Assembly: GCF_024713945.1 (NCBI RefSeq)
Contig: NC_134680.1
Span: 5,143,501-5,207,500, forward strand
DNA: 64,000 nt
DNA from: Dermatophagoides farinae
Taxonomy: Eukaryota > Arthropoda > Arachnida > Sarcoptiformes > Pyroglyphidae
Direction: 5' to 3'
In this document: positions 22,976 to 35,490 of the stretch, piece by piece
How the letters are laid out: each line of letters starts with the position of its first letter
How positions within the stretch are numbered: position 1 is the stretch's first letter
Made by a program: the position numbers and the translations under genes
Notes under the pieces: model-generated
Databases searched by the model: none
Told to the model about the DNA's origin: nothing
Seen by the model: the letters and a program-made list of their open reading frames with translations, nothing else

Positions 22976-24673
22976 TCAATGATGATTATCCAAAATTGGA
23001 TTTTGTTCAAATAATTTATATACAAACAATTCATCACCATTTGTTCCATCCGATTGAAATGCTAAACGTATTGAATTCCTATGATGATGTTAAAGATAAT
23101 AATGTTAGAATTCTGAAAAATATTTTCAATGAATGAAATCACTTACTTGGTTAGTGCCCAAAATTTTTTCGGTACAATATTTGGTTTACGTGTTTCAAAT
23201 TCCCATCCCAAATGTGTTCGACAACGGCGACAACTTTTGAAAATTAAAAAAAAAAGAAAATTTTTTAGATTAAAATTTGTTAATAGCATTGATAATGATT
23301 ACAGACTTGATAATGATCCATCCATAATTGGGAAACCAAGAAAAATCTTCCGAATATGATGATACACGGCGAGCATTTTCTACTTTTGAAAATGTATACA
23401 ATTCATGTACGAAACCGTTACTATTGACAAAGGTACCGGATGTACCGAGTTTTGACATAACCAGAAATGAATTGCGATCACAAAGATTTTGACGACATGT
23501 ACCACAGATAAATTTAAAATTTTCATTCAACAATGACATCTCTAACCATAGACGTAGATTTACACAATCAATTTTTAATAGATGTGTTTTAATTGCATCA
23601 GGAAACGGTATTGTCATCAAAACAAAATAGCTGAATGCAATAGCATCAACTGGATAGCTGAATTCATCATTTTTAATTCGATATTCAAATATTCGCATCA
23701 ATACCGATTTAAGTCGTTCCATTAGTACATTATTATCATATTGATTAAGAGAATTAGCCGGTAACGGTGTTATTAATGTACGACTTTTTCGTGATAAACG
23801 ATATTCGGATTGTACGATTGGCCGAAAAAAATCATGCATATTGATTTCGGGTAATATTCGTACATTTGGTTGATATTCACCTTGTTCATTATTAAAATCT
23901 TTAACAATGATAAATCGTTGACGACCTTGTACTTTAATCGTAATGGATGATCTATCGTCTTTGAATGAATAGCTACGAATTTCGGCCGTTGTACCAAAAC
24001 GATCTTCAAATCGTCCAATACGTATACCAAATGTACGTGAATCATCATGTTCAATAATGGCTGTAATGAATTGCAATGTAATTCGATTGGAAAATGTTAA
24101 TGGGATTTCCTGTCCAGGTATAAGATACATTCCATTCAGGTATAATGTTTTCAATGCTACAATTGAACCGGGTGTAAATAAACATCGTGCTGAATCCACT
24201 GAATCTAAACCACCTAAATATGAATGTTCAACCGGTAATGAAATATCATAATTTGTTTCATTCTCATTACGAGATTCTTCTTCATTCTGATCCATTCGAT
24301 TATCATCATTATTACCGTTATTAATGTCTAAATCATCATCGTCATCTTCACTATCTACAGCGATAATTCTATTATGAAATTCAATATCATCGTCATCCAT
24401 ATCTTCATCGGAAAAATCATCGGCTAACCATTCAGCATCAGCATCATCATCATCTTCATCAACATTACCAAAAAAATGAACATTATCATCATTGTCTAAA
24501 AAAAGGCCATTCTCATCATCATCATCATTATTATCAGCCATTCGAATGGCCAAGAATGGACGTTGTATAAATCTTCTTGCTAGATTTATAAAACGATTAT
24601 GATATTCTTCGCCTTGTTGATCAGGTGGTTGTTGTGGTTGCGGCTGCTGTTGTTGTCCTGGACGTCGATCCAT
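22976..24673 (-). CDS. CRBN: Cereblon, CRL4 substrate receptor
   Basis: Exons 24673-23307, 23233-23147 and 23078-22976 on the minus strand join to 518 residues. The N-terminal 140 residues are Gln/Pro then Asp/Glu rich. A Lon-N domain follows (ARCLFTPGSIVALKTL, GQEIPLTF, FGIRIGRFEDRFGTTAEI), then a helical DDB1-binding segment, then the CULT domain. Zinc ligands are CGTC and, across a splice, NCRRC. The three pocket tryptophans are present: two in SWFPNYGW (near 23318-23338) and one in HLGWEF in exon 2. Splicing at AA|GTCTGT restores W-III-N-C as in human W-TVA-Q-C. Cereblon presents substrates to the DDB1-CUL4 ligase. ELOB starts 1.08 kb away on the opposite strand. Confidence 0.93.
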
Positions 24674-25757
24674 CAATATAAATATAAATAGTAGATTGGT
24701 GTTCGATAATTAGATTCGATATTCAACTGCTACTTAAACAATTGGCGTTTACGCCTTTCTGAATTAGTTTTAGAATTGCCTCGAACCTGCCTGTTATTTG
24801 TTGATCGTAATAAAATACAACAAAATGTTAATTATTTCAAAAAAAATTTCAGGAAAAAAATAATTTAGTTCTGTTTTTGTTCGAAATTCGAAACGATAAA
24901 AGGGTGGTCGTCAATTGAATAATAATAAATAATAAATAAACAAAATTTAAAGCGCACAGTTTTTGAAAGAGAAAAAAGAGACGTAAACAAACCGAGAGAG
25001 AGAGAGAGAGAGAGCGAGAAATGTTATGTGGGGAGGTGAACAGTGAGGCGAAAAATGTATGAGCATTAGAAGAAAAACAATAAAATTACATACATACAGA
25101 ATATAGATGGCACCACGATAATTTCAACATTTATATCATGATAATTTGCATTACATTTGGAACAAGTGATTAAAATGTAGGCCATGGTTTTCTCTCGCCA
25201 TTTTTTTTTCTTACATTTCATTTTTATTATATGGATACGTTATATATCCGGAACATAGACTTGTTTTTATCCATAATCTTTGTTGCAATCTTCAGCTTCC
25301 TCTTTCAATGTCGATTTTCATCATCATCATCATCATCAAGATTATGTCATTGATGAGTTCAATAATTTTGCAATATGATTTTAATTTCCCGTACAAAATA
25401 TTTTAATTTACTTGTTTACATTACATGATGATCTTCAAGATAATGATGATAAAAATCGATGATGAGGATTTTTTTTTCTTTTTCGAATATTTTAATATAT
25501 ATAGCTATATTAACCTGAGCAGGATCAAAAGTGTTGAAATGGCTAATCATTTCAACAATTGCAATGCACATTTCATTTTTGTTTTGTTGACTTGATTTGT
25601 TTGCCGGATAATTTCTTTGCGGGTGGTGTGTGTGTATCTGTGTAAAATTAATTTCATCCAATAAAATTCAATCAAAATTGAATTGAAATTAATTAAAAAT
25701 TTTTTTCAGATTTGGTTGATCGATTCATTTGTGTTGAAAATAGTAACAACAACAAAA
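24674..25757. promoter_or_regulatory. CRBN-ELOB intergenic region
   Basis: It lies between two divergent start codons. It holds a GA microsatellite at 24994-25014 (a GAGA-factor-like tract), an ATC run near 25319-25339 and AT-rich filler. No coding or RNA gene is seen. Confidence 0.45.
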
Positions 25758-26263
25758 ATGGTATGTCATAAGTGATTTTTTTTCGAAATAGAAATGTCAA
25801 TTTTTTCTCATTTCGGTAATTTTTAATCCAAAATTAGGAAGTATTCCTTATGGTACGACGACAAACGACAACCATATTTCTGGATTGTAAAGAAGTAACA
25901 CCCATTATTGAATTGAAAAAAATGATCGAAGGTATAACAAAAATATTGGCCAAAGATCAGATGCTCATCAAAGATGATCAACCAATGGATGATCATAAAA
26001 CAGTTGCTGAATATAATTTAACAGTAACGACAGCCAAAGCACAGGCACCGGCAACAATTGGACTTTGTTTTCGTCGTAAGTTTTCTATCTAATAATAAAA
26101 TAATGTGGTATTTGAAATTACTAAATTTTCATTTGATTTCTATTTTGTTTAAAACAAAGAACCAGATGGAATGTTTGAACCATTAGAAATGACACCATAT
26201 TCACAGCCACCAGAATTGCCTGATGAATTGAAGCCGGTGGATTCACGTGAACAAAATGATTAA
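25758..26263 (+). CDS. ELOB: Elongin B
   Basis: The first coding exon is just the ATG (25758-25760, followed by GTATGT). Exon 2 is 25838-26075 and exon 3 is 26160-26263, giving 114 residues (human 118). The protein begins MEVFLMVRRQTTTIFLDCKE, a ubiquitin-like fold, then KDDQPMDDHKTVAEYNL, TAKAQAPATIGLCFR and the tail PYSQPPELPDELKP. All match Elongin B, which pairs with Elongin C in CUL2/CUL5 ubiquitin ligases and in Elongin A transcription factor. The start was fixed by the conserved M-x-VFLM beginning; the alternative Met at residue 6 would cut the first strand. Confidence 0.94.
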
Positions 26264-26943
26264 AAAAAACAAAGTATCGTTATCGATAAACACAGGGAGA
26301 AACTGGAAAAAAATTGATTGTGACAATTTCATCATCATCATCATCATACAAATCATCCTCATCATTGATAAATGCATTTCGATTGCACAACAACCATGTT
26401 CAATAATCGAATATAAAATATATTAACTCTATAAAAGTAATAAATTTGATTTAAAAAAAAAATAAAAAATATTTTTACGTAAGAGAAAATGATTAAATGA
26501 TTATGATAAGAAAATTGATTCATACATTCGTATTTTTCTTTATCGAGTCTAAATTATAATTTATTCATCATCATCATCATCATCATCATCAGTTTTCTCA
26601 TAATAATTAATAATTTTCACAATTAATCAATTCGAAAAAAGGTAAAATATTTTCTTGTCCTTGAAATCTCTATTTTGAGACACGTACTCTATGTACAGTG
26701 TACAGTGTTGGTGAAAGAATTTAAATTCCTTGCAAAAACAAAAAACAAAAAATGACAAGCACCGCCCTCAGCTCCACCTTTGGATCGGTTAGTGGCGGTT
26801 TTAAATTCAACCAACCAACCAAAGAACGGTTGAAAAATTTTCATTTTTTTTATTGGTTTTTCTTTTCTTTTTTTTTGTTCACATTTCAACATTCCAAATA
26901 TTTTCGTTTCGACGACACATTATCATCATCATCATCATTAATT
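26264..26943. other. Intergenic / 5' region of the 26.9-kb unknown gene
   Basis: AT-rich, with ATC runs near 26328-26346 and 26567-26591. An in-frame ATG at 26752 precedes the chosen start at 26944, but its translation passes through a Phe-rich stretch that looks like 5' UTR or an intron. No other feature is seen. Confidence 0.45.
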
Positions 26944-27788
26944 ATGGAAAACAATTATCCTGGAAAACAAATTTCTGTTCCATCCAATAATGGATCAATT
27001 AATCGATTGAAAATATCGACAAAACGAATAGCAAATAATAATAAACGATCGAAATCAACATCATATTTAAAATCATCATCGACCAATGGAAAAAAATCGA
27101 CAAAAGTATCATCAACATCATTATCGATTCGATTATCGGTTGCAAAACCGATAGCTAGTATTTCGGAAAAATCGGATAAAATTAAAACCATATCTGTATC
27201 ATCTGGAATTCGTGAAAAAAAGATGGTTACAATGTTCATTCTAAACGTTCATTGCTTAAAGATATTAAAAATACGGCCATCAATAGTTTAACACAAGTTC
27301 GTCATGGTTTCAATACCATTTCGACAATGGTAAGAGATTTCTTTTTTTTTTTTTTTTTTTTTTTTTGATTGTTTAAATAAATAATTGCAAATTTCATCCA
27401 TCTTTGATTTAATGTGTTTTAGTTAAAGCCATCATCGAAATCGAATGGCGGTGAAAATCAATATGAACAAATGACTGGTGATCAATCGACACCGATAAAA
27501 TTATATTCACCATTCACCATTGAAACACCACCAATATTGATTAAACCAGAAGAAAGACAACGATTACGGCAACAATTATTTACAAGTCCACGTAATCAAT
27601 TACGAAATGATATTGAAAATTTACAATCCAGAATCGAACATTTAAATTTGATGGCCAAAAATATTGTACCGAATCAATATAGACAAACGAATCATCATGA
27701 TGATGATAATGAAAATGAACGACAATCATCGGTGGAAAAATCTTCAAAACGATTAATAATGTTTCAATCGGAAGAAAGTTTAATCTGA
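26944..27788 (+). CDS. Unknown basic Ser/Thr-rich protein; one frame break
   Basis: I do not recognise this gene. Two exons, 26944-27329 and 27423-27788, have a good GTAAGA donor and an intron holding a run of about 25 Ts. The first part is rich in Lys, Arg, Ser and Thr (SINRLKISTKRIANNNKRSK). The second has a Pro-directed stretch TPIKLYSPFTIETPPI and a predicted helix PEERQRLRQQLFTSPRNQLR leading into NLQSRIEHLNLMAKN. Frame changes by one base in the run of seven As at 27215-27221; with one more A the exons give about 250 residues and the following KDGYNVHSKRSLLKDIKNTA joins smoothly into exon 2. Candidate phosphosites (SP/TP) suggest a nuclear or cell-cycle protein, but that is speculation. 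It ends 104 bp from BCL7, tail to tail. Confidence 0.6.
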
Positions 27789-27892
27789 ATACAATCATCT
27801 AATTAGTTTATGTGACATATAAATCATGTTTTTTTTATGATTAATGATTAACTGAATTGGAATAAAAATTAATATTTTTTTTTTGTTTCTTC

Positions 27893-28582
27893 TTACTTAT
27901 CCTGAGTATTATTACTGTTGTTGTTGACTGTTTTGTTATTCGATATAGATGTCGGACAATTATCAGGAAATTGTGCATTATCATTATGTGCATCCAACAT
28001 GCTACTAATACTATTGTTTGCTGTTGTTTGGCTAACCAGATTTCCGGTCGGATTACTTGTGCTTGTATCATTGGTTTCCATTGGATGATATGCTGATGAT
28101 GATAGCTGAGATATGGAATTCGAACCATCTTGACTTGAACATTCGGATTGTAGAAAACTTTGTGAATCATCTCCGCCACCAACATTATTTAGTGGTTTGG
28201 AATTTTCTTTATTATTTTGATCAATTGATTTTGATGTAGTTGATGATGATTGTTGTTGTTGTTGCGATGATGATGATCCAGTATCCGTTTTCGTTGAAGT
28301 GGATGATGAACTTTTGTTTTTAAAACTCTTTATACGGACAAAAAAATGGGATGTAAAGAAAATATAATCGTTATATAATGGTTGATCATTAATTAATTGA
28401 AAGATGATTACCGTCTCATCATAGCTGGTAACTGGTACCCATTTATAGATTTTCATTGTCGTATCACCAATTGTTACCCATTTTTTCTGCCATTTTCTAA
28501 CCTTATCGATTGCATGCATAACACGTTTAATGTCATCTTTAGCTCTACTACGTGTTTCTGCACGAACCGATCTGGACATCAT
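27893..28582 (-). CDS. BCL7: BCL7 family SWI/SNF (BAF) subunit
   Basis: Exons 28582-28412 and 28327-27893 on the minus strand join to 201 residues. The first 57 residues are the BCL7 domain: [35 protein letters not shown] and [14 protein letters not shown], almost the vertebrate sequence. This region binds the nucleosome acidic patch in BAF complexes. The rest is low complexity (Ser, Gln, Asn), as in other BCL7 proteins. Reading through the 84-bp intron stays open but would put hydrophobic residues after SYDET, so splicing is preferred. It starts 356 bp from MED1 on the opposite strand. Confidence 0.9.
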   Translation of the reverse strand: MMSRSVRAETRSRAKDDIKRVMHAIDKVRKWQKKWVTIGDTTMKIYKWVPVTSYDETVIIFQLINDQPLYNDYIFFTSHFFVRIKSFKNKSSSSTSTKTDTGSSSSQQQQQSSSTTSKSIDQNNKENSKPLNNVGGGDDSQSFLQSECSSQDGSNSISQLSSSAYHPMETNDTSTSNPTGNLVSQTTANNSISSMLDAHNDNAQFPDNCPTSISNNKTVNNNSNNTQDK

Positions 28583-28938
28583 TTTTGTTTCGTTTGGAAA
28601 TTTAAATTTTTTAAAAAGTTTTTTATCGAAATTTCAACCCAACCATGAAACACACACTCACAAGCAAAGTCGATCAAACAAACGAGACAGCTCAAAACAT
28701 GGCGATATTCGATATATTCGGCCAAACAAAACAAAAGCCAAAAAAATCGTCCTCTATGAACGAAGCCAAGTTGAGTTACACAATTCAGTGACTGATTATT
28801 TGTTGTTTTTCATCGATGACGATGATGAGAAAAACATGGAATAAAACTATTTATAAAAATCAATGATCATCAGAATTAAAATTAAAATTTAATTTCAAAT
28901 TTAGTCATAATTATTAAAAAAAAATAGTGAAAAAAAAT
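28583..28938. promoter_or_regulatory. Probable bidirectional promoter of BCL7 and MED1
   Basis: 356 bp between divergent starts, with no TATA box and no repeat. AAACATGGCGATATTCG near 28695 has a YY1-like core (AAnATGGCG), common in TATA-less housekeeping promoters; this is a by-eye motif call. Confidence 0.35.
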
Positions 28939-31900
28939 ATGAGTGCCACAACATCGATTCGAATGCCGCAACAACAGCAACAAGGCCAACAATCAGGATC
29001 ATCATCATCGAATCAATTCCATCAACAACGTCCATACCATCATCATCATCATCATCAACAACAACAACAACAACAACAGATAAACAATTCTCAAACGATG
29101 CCGATTCGAACGAATTTACACAATAATAAAAATATTATTCAATCAACAATCAAAACATCTGGTCAATCATTGTTGTTGGCCACTTTACCATCATCATCAT
29201 CATCCTCATCATCAACTATAATGGATCAATCATCAACATTGACATCATCATCATTTTTGATGCAAAAATTACATTCAAAACGTAATGAACAACGATCATG
29301 GAATGATCTGTCTCGTTCGATGAAACAATTTTTATTGGATAAACGATCCATAGCTTTGGATGAACGTCAACAGCTACAGAAATCATTGGATACAATGCAA
29401 AAAAATATTGAAGTTCGTTCGATAGCCACAATGTTAGAACGCTTAGAGACTATATGTCGACAATTGAATCTAAAATTTGCGGCCAAAATGCATGCATCAC
29501 AATGTTTCATTTATTCAAGCATTTATTATGTAGAAATTAAATTCAATCAAGAGAAAGAATCTGTGGATGATTGTCAAATATCGCATAATGACAAACCACC
29601 GATGGTATGCACGGATTTAATCGATGTTCTTAACCGCCGTGATTTTACCGAATTCACTAAACATCTGGAAGGATTGGCAGCCATCTATAAGATTAAAGCC
29701 GATCGTCCAATCACGGAAAAAGCTTATCAGGCATTGGATTCATTGGAAAAAGACCTGGAAAAAATGGCCGAAATACAAAAGAATCAAATCAATGATATTA
29801 ATAATCTGGTTCATCGTTCACCAATGGGTGTGCTTGAATCAAGAAAAGGTGGCCATCCAATGAAATTAACATTTTTTGTTCCACCATATGATTTGTTGGA
29901 TTTACAGCAAAAACTTTCATTACCATTAACTGTCGATGTAGTTATCGAACGTAAACTTGGTTATTCTGCTCAGATACTACTTGAAGATTCATCGGAACCT
30001 AAACGGTTACAATCCAAATCATTGATCATTGTTAAACAACGTACCGATGGTAAAAATTTTCCACATTTTCTTGAACATAATGAACAAAATAGTGAACTAT
30101 TACCTGCTTGTTATGTATTACGATTAACACGGCCTTTACCTATAAGTTTGGATTTGGTGAACAAAATACAAAAATTAACCGGAATTAATTTGACAAAACA
30201 AATCGATGGTTTTAGTTTTGAACCACAGCCAATGATATCATTGTTAACAACTGTACAATTGAATCCATCATCATCAACATTAGCCACTTCAAAGCTCAAA
30301 TCATCATCATCATCGTTTTTGGCCATTCTACCGGATCAACGACATTGTTACTATGTAAACAATAATGATTATTATGATCAACAATCATCAGATTCATATT
30401 GTTCGTCATCACTTCGTAATGGGAATGGTGGTGGTAGTGGTGGTGGTGGTGTACTTTTGGAACGTCTACCATTCACACATCCAAGTCATGTATCACGGAT
30501 ATTAGTCTATCTTCGTCAACAGGTTTTGTTCAACGTTATACTTGGATCCATTATACGTAAATTAAGTTACGTTCGAAAGAATAATATCAATAATGGTATG
30601 TGTTGTTTTTTGCCGAACTAATCGATTTTTAATCAAATGTTTTTTTGATTGGATGAATCAGAATCATCGAATATTAATCATCATATATTTGAAGTATCAT
30701 ATTTTGGCCTGACCAATATCTATGTACAATTCGAACATCCTTTAGAACAATCATTGGCTACAATGGAAATTGATTTAAAAGATATAACACAGGTACGATG
30801 TAAATTATATGCCAATTCATCATCATCATCATTGTCAAATTCGGCAACAATGAACGGCTGTACCAATAGTAATCATGTTACAATGAATTCAATTTGTAAT
30901 GATGATTATATTAGTAAAGTTATGCAAAAGTAAGTCACAGTTTTTATATATTTTTTTTCGTAAATTTTCAATTTCAACCATTTGAATAGATCTTTATCAA
31001 TACCGGTTACGATGCGTTCGATAATAAATCGATGTCGTGCTGCACAGGCAAAACTTCGTGAAACAGGAAAAGGAAATGAAGAAAAACCACCACAATTATT
31101 GATGAATATACCGACAACACCTACAGCAACATCGACACCAACATCTAGTATTCTGTATCAAGCTATGCAACAACAACATCCCCAATCATCTGGTGGTTCA
31201 TCGAATATGGATAATAATAATAAAAATAATAATCATCATCAACAGCAACAACGAACATCATCATCGATGACAAATATCAAAAATGAATTCTACAGTAGCT
31301 GTAGTGGCAATAATAATAATAATGGCAATGAATCGACAACTACAAAAAATCTTCAATATTTATTGTTTCAACAACAACAACAACAACAGAATAAAACGGC
31401 GAATCCGTTGTCGAAATCATCGTTGGCGGCTAAAAAACCAAACGTCATGCATCACAATACAATGTTGATGAGTATGTTGAGTGATGTGCCGGCATTGGGT
31501 ATCAATCAACCAACAACAACAGCAACATCTACAAGTACTACAAGTCTTTCAAAATTGACATCCAATCAATTAACATCATTGGCATCTAATACAAATAATA
31601 ATAACAATAATCAAAATAGTCAGAAAAAACGTAAACGCCCATCATCGGAAACGGATTTTATGGATCCGGCTGGTGGTAAACGACGAACAATAATGTTGGA
31701 TAATTTTGTTAGCCAATCTCACCCACATTCAACAATTAAACAAGAACCAATGGATTCAAATGATTACCCATCAACAACAATCAATACAACAATTCCTATT
31801 TCATCATCATCATCATCTTATTCGATAGATACAAATCATCATCATGGTGGCAGCAGAGGTGATCATAAATTTAATTCAATTAAATCAGGTAATCATGTAA

Positions 31901-34900
31901 ATCAGTAAATTACGTTTAATCTAAATTAATATTTATTAATAGGTGATGAAGAACAATTGAAAATTATCAAACAATTGGAAGCTATATCTGGTCAGAAGGA
32001 ATCATCATCATCGGATAATGTACCAAAGTTAATATTGAAAAATCAACAACAACAAAATAATCAGATTAAAATTACACAATCAAAATCGAATGCAAGTTTA
32101 TCATCTAAATCGATGATATCATCATCAACATCGTCAGATTTGGATACGATGCTCAATCCAATAATGGTCAGTGGTCAGAATAATAATAAGAATAAAAAGC
32201 GTAAACGTGCCGATAGTTTGGAACATAATAAAGGTATTTATTTATCATAAGAAGCATTTTTAAATTTTGAACTTATTTCCTGAATCACAGAATTCATTAT
32301 ATCGGCAACGGGTTCAGCTTCATCAGATAGCTTACTCAGTAGTGGTAGTAGTAGTAGTGGTGGTGGTGGCAGCAATTCATCATCACCGATAATAACGAAA
32401 TCACAATTACCACCATTATCACAATCATCTAGAATGTATCAATCATCGTCAACATCATCGGGTAATATTATGACAAATACTGGTAGTTCACCATCTTCAT
32501 TACAGAAGAAAAAAACATCACCACCATCAACACAACCGCAATCGAATTATGTTGCATCATCATCATCATTAAATCGCCAACAACAATCATTATCATCATC
32601 AACTGGATTAAACAATACTGGAACAGGAGGTAATTTATCAATGAAAATTTCCGATAAGGTTTTGTCATTATTATCGTCATCATCAGCCTCGTCGACGACG
32701 ACAACGATGACAAGTAATAAACAAACAAATTCACTCATACAATCCGTCGGTAAAACAGCAAATTTATCATCAATATTGAGTAAACAGCAATCAAATATCA
32801 GTGGATCATTGTCAAATGATCAGACAATGGAACAAGCGGCTGCATTGGCTGTCGCAACGGTTGCTAATTCCGGTGGATCGGCTGCAATGGCACATGCAGC
32901 CGCAATATCTGCTGTACAGAATTCATTATCGGCTAATGAACAACAACAACAATACAAACAACAGCAGCAGCAATCTCAACAACAACAACAACAACGTTTT
33001 GTAAAACCAACATTGAAAAATGTGAAATTTACCGCCACTACCAGCAACACAGGATCATCCGCAAATTCATTAATGCTTCAAACATCTTCGAATAAATCAT
33101 CACCAATTACAATAACAATAGGTTCAAGTAGTATCGGTGGATCACAATCATTGATTGCAACAGGTGGTATTCGAAAATCGCAACAATCATCATCGGATTC
33201 AAGTAAATCACAACAACAACAGCAACAACAAGTTGTTGCCGGAAGTAGTCTAATGTTTTCGGCTTCATCATCACCCACCATTTCTTCAGCGACATCTTCA
33301 AAACAAACATTAGCGAAAAGTAAAGACTATGGACATTAGTAGTTTTAGTTGTTATATACTTCTGGAATGCCGGGTTTTTTTCTGTAGTTGATTATTCTTT
33401 TTTAGGTTTCATTTATTTTACTATTATTTTTTCTAGTTGGGTTTGATATGGTTATAAATGCATGAATTTTTTCTTTTGTCTCTTTTTTTAATTGGGTTTT
33501 TGCCGGTTTTAGTTGACATGGTAAAATTAACTGATTTTTTTCTCTTTGCATTTCAGCCATAACATCGCCAATAACTTCACCTAAAATTCTTCAATCCTCA
33601 TCGACAGCTTCATCGTTGTTATCATCATCATTGTCACAATCACAATCGGTATTGGCTTCACAATCATCAACATCAGTAACAAGTGGTGGAGGATTATCAT
33701 CATCAGCTGGTTCAACATTGAAATCATTATTTGGAAAAACAACCAAAAAAGCATCATTAACATCAGTTGTCGATAGACTTTTGCAGAAAAATGCTGTCGA
33801 TGGTTCATCATCGACGCCATCGCCATCATCAACCATTTCGAATTCGAGTCAATCATCAACGATATTATTACCAGTTGGACAATCTACATCTCCGGAAATA
33901 TCATCAAATTCTTCATCTAATGCAAACAGGGCTGATTCGTCATCGTCATCATCATCATCATCTAAACAATCCTCACAACGGCCATCCTCGGCAGAAAAAT
34001 CTTCAAAATCATCATTTTATCGTGATTCACAATTTACGATTAAACAATCGAATTCTGGTTTGAAAATGAGTATTACCAAAACAAAAACATCATCATCTGG
34101 CGGTGGTAGTGGTAATGGCAGTGGATCATCTTCATCCACTCAATCAATGTTGAATACATCTACGGGTAGTGCATCACCATCATCGACTGCCGATTCTGTT
34201 CTTTCGAAATTAACAAATGTTTCGGTATTCAAGAATAATAAATATACTATACCGAAAATACAGAAAAATTCTCAATCATCTTCGAATTCAAATGTATCTA
34301 GTTCTACTATTTCAGCATCGTCAACGCCTTCTTCCGTATCTTCATCATCATCATCATCAAATACTATTTCTACATTTACAGCAAATACGATTACATCACC
34401 AACGTCATCAAATTCAAGTGGTTCCAGCAACACCAACATTGTTGGTTCAACTTCTCCTCAGCCATCTAATCGAAGAAATGGTAAGATATTTGATGTTCTA
34501 TAATCGTTTTAATTTATTGATTTGTTCTCTTTTATCTAGCCAATTCATCGCCCTTATCACATAGTGGTAAAATATCACCATCACCAAGTAATCGAATGTC
34601 ACCAAAAAACCAGCCAACTCAAACACAAAAGTCATTATTCAAATCACCTGATCTTCCGCCGCCATTATTATTATCTCAATCCCCTTCAGGAGGATCAGGC
34701 TTATCTGGACCTCCACCATCTTATTCATCATCAGTATCGACAACTTCAACGTCATCTAAATCATCGCTTATGCAATCGATTTCGTCCACATCTACAAGTA
34801 ACAATAACAATAATAATCGTTCCGGTTCGATGATGCCACCACAATCGGGTTATAATTCACCTGGAATTTCTACCACTGGTATTCCACAATGGCCATCCGC

Positions 34901-35393
34901 AAATTCATCTTCGATGGATAAATTCAATAGCAATTTAATGACCATTGGTTCAAGTTCGGATCATCTTACATCATCAAATAATGATACTAAATCACAAATC
35001 TGTCTTTCGACATCTACGCCCAGTTCTCCAGCCGAATCATCATCACCATTATCGGCCGAAAATCGTAATCCACCTTTAATTATACCTACTGATCCTATTT
35101 TTGATCAACAACCACAATCATCTGAACAGACGGCTACCAAATTCAAAGAACCAATTCTTGATTCTTCCACATCCAAAGTCGATTCAAGTTATATATGTGA
35201 TTCGGTCACAAATGTTGAAACATCTTCAATGAAAACATTTCAATCATCATTATTAGACAAAGATCATCTGGCTTCATCCGAATCAATAAGTTCATCATTG
35301 TCATCGTCAATGACCACCACCACTGCTAGCTTGTTAACATCGGATGGATCATCGGCGACAACCACTGGTCAATCATTAGAATCTAATGATTAA
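28939..35393 (+). CDS. MED1: Mediator complex subunit 1
   Basis: Seven exons join in phase to 1973 residues: 28939-30595, 30662-30929, 30990-31888, 31943-32233, 32291-33319, 33557-34480, 34540-35393. A poly-Gln/His/Ser leader precedes the conserved MED1 N-terminal region (from about residue 115), with SPMGVLESRKGGHPMKLTFF and YDLL (about 293-320), then LPACYVLRLTRPLPIS, a beta-rich segment ending ISKVMQKSLSIPVTMRSII, equal to human CMSIPVTMRAI. Two nuclear-receptor boxes follow in exon 3: LQYLL (31351-31365) and LMSML (31465-31479). The long C-terminal half is Ser-rich and disordered, with basic clusters QKKRKRP and KKRKRAD and the motif ASLTSVVDRLLQK (human SLTAVIDKL). MED1 bridges activators, especially nuclear receptors such as EcR, to Mediator and Pol II. 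Confidence 0.93.
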
Positions 35394-35490
35394 ATTCATC
35401 TAATGCATCATCATTATTTTGATTTAATTTTTTATATATCTTATTTGAAAACTGAATCATTAATTAAAAAAATTATAAAATAAACAAATT

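Noticed and set aside
26752-26943. N-terminal extension of the 26.9-kb unknown protein
   Set aside because: Translation passes through a Phe-rich low-complexity stretch typical of UTR or intron; the later ATG gives a cleaner protein.
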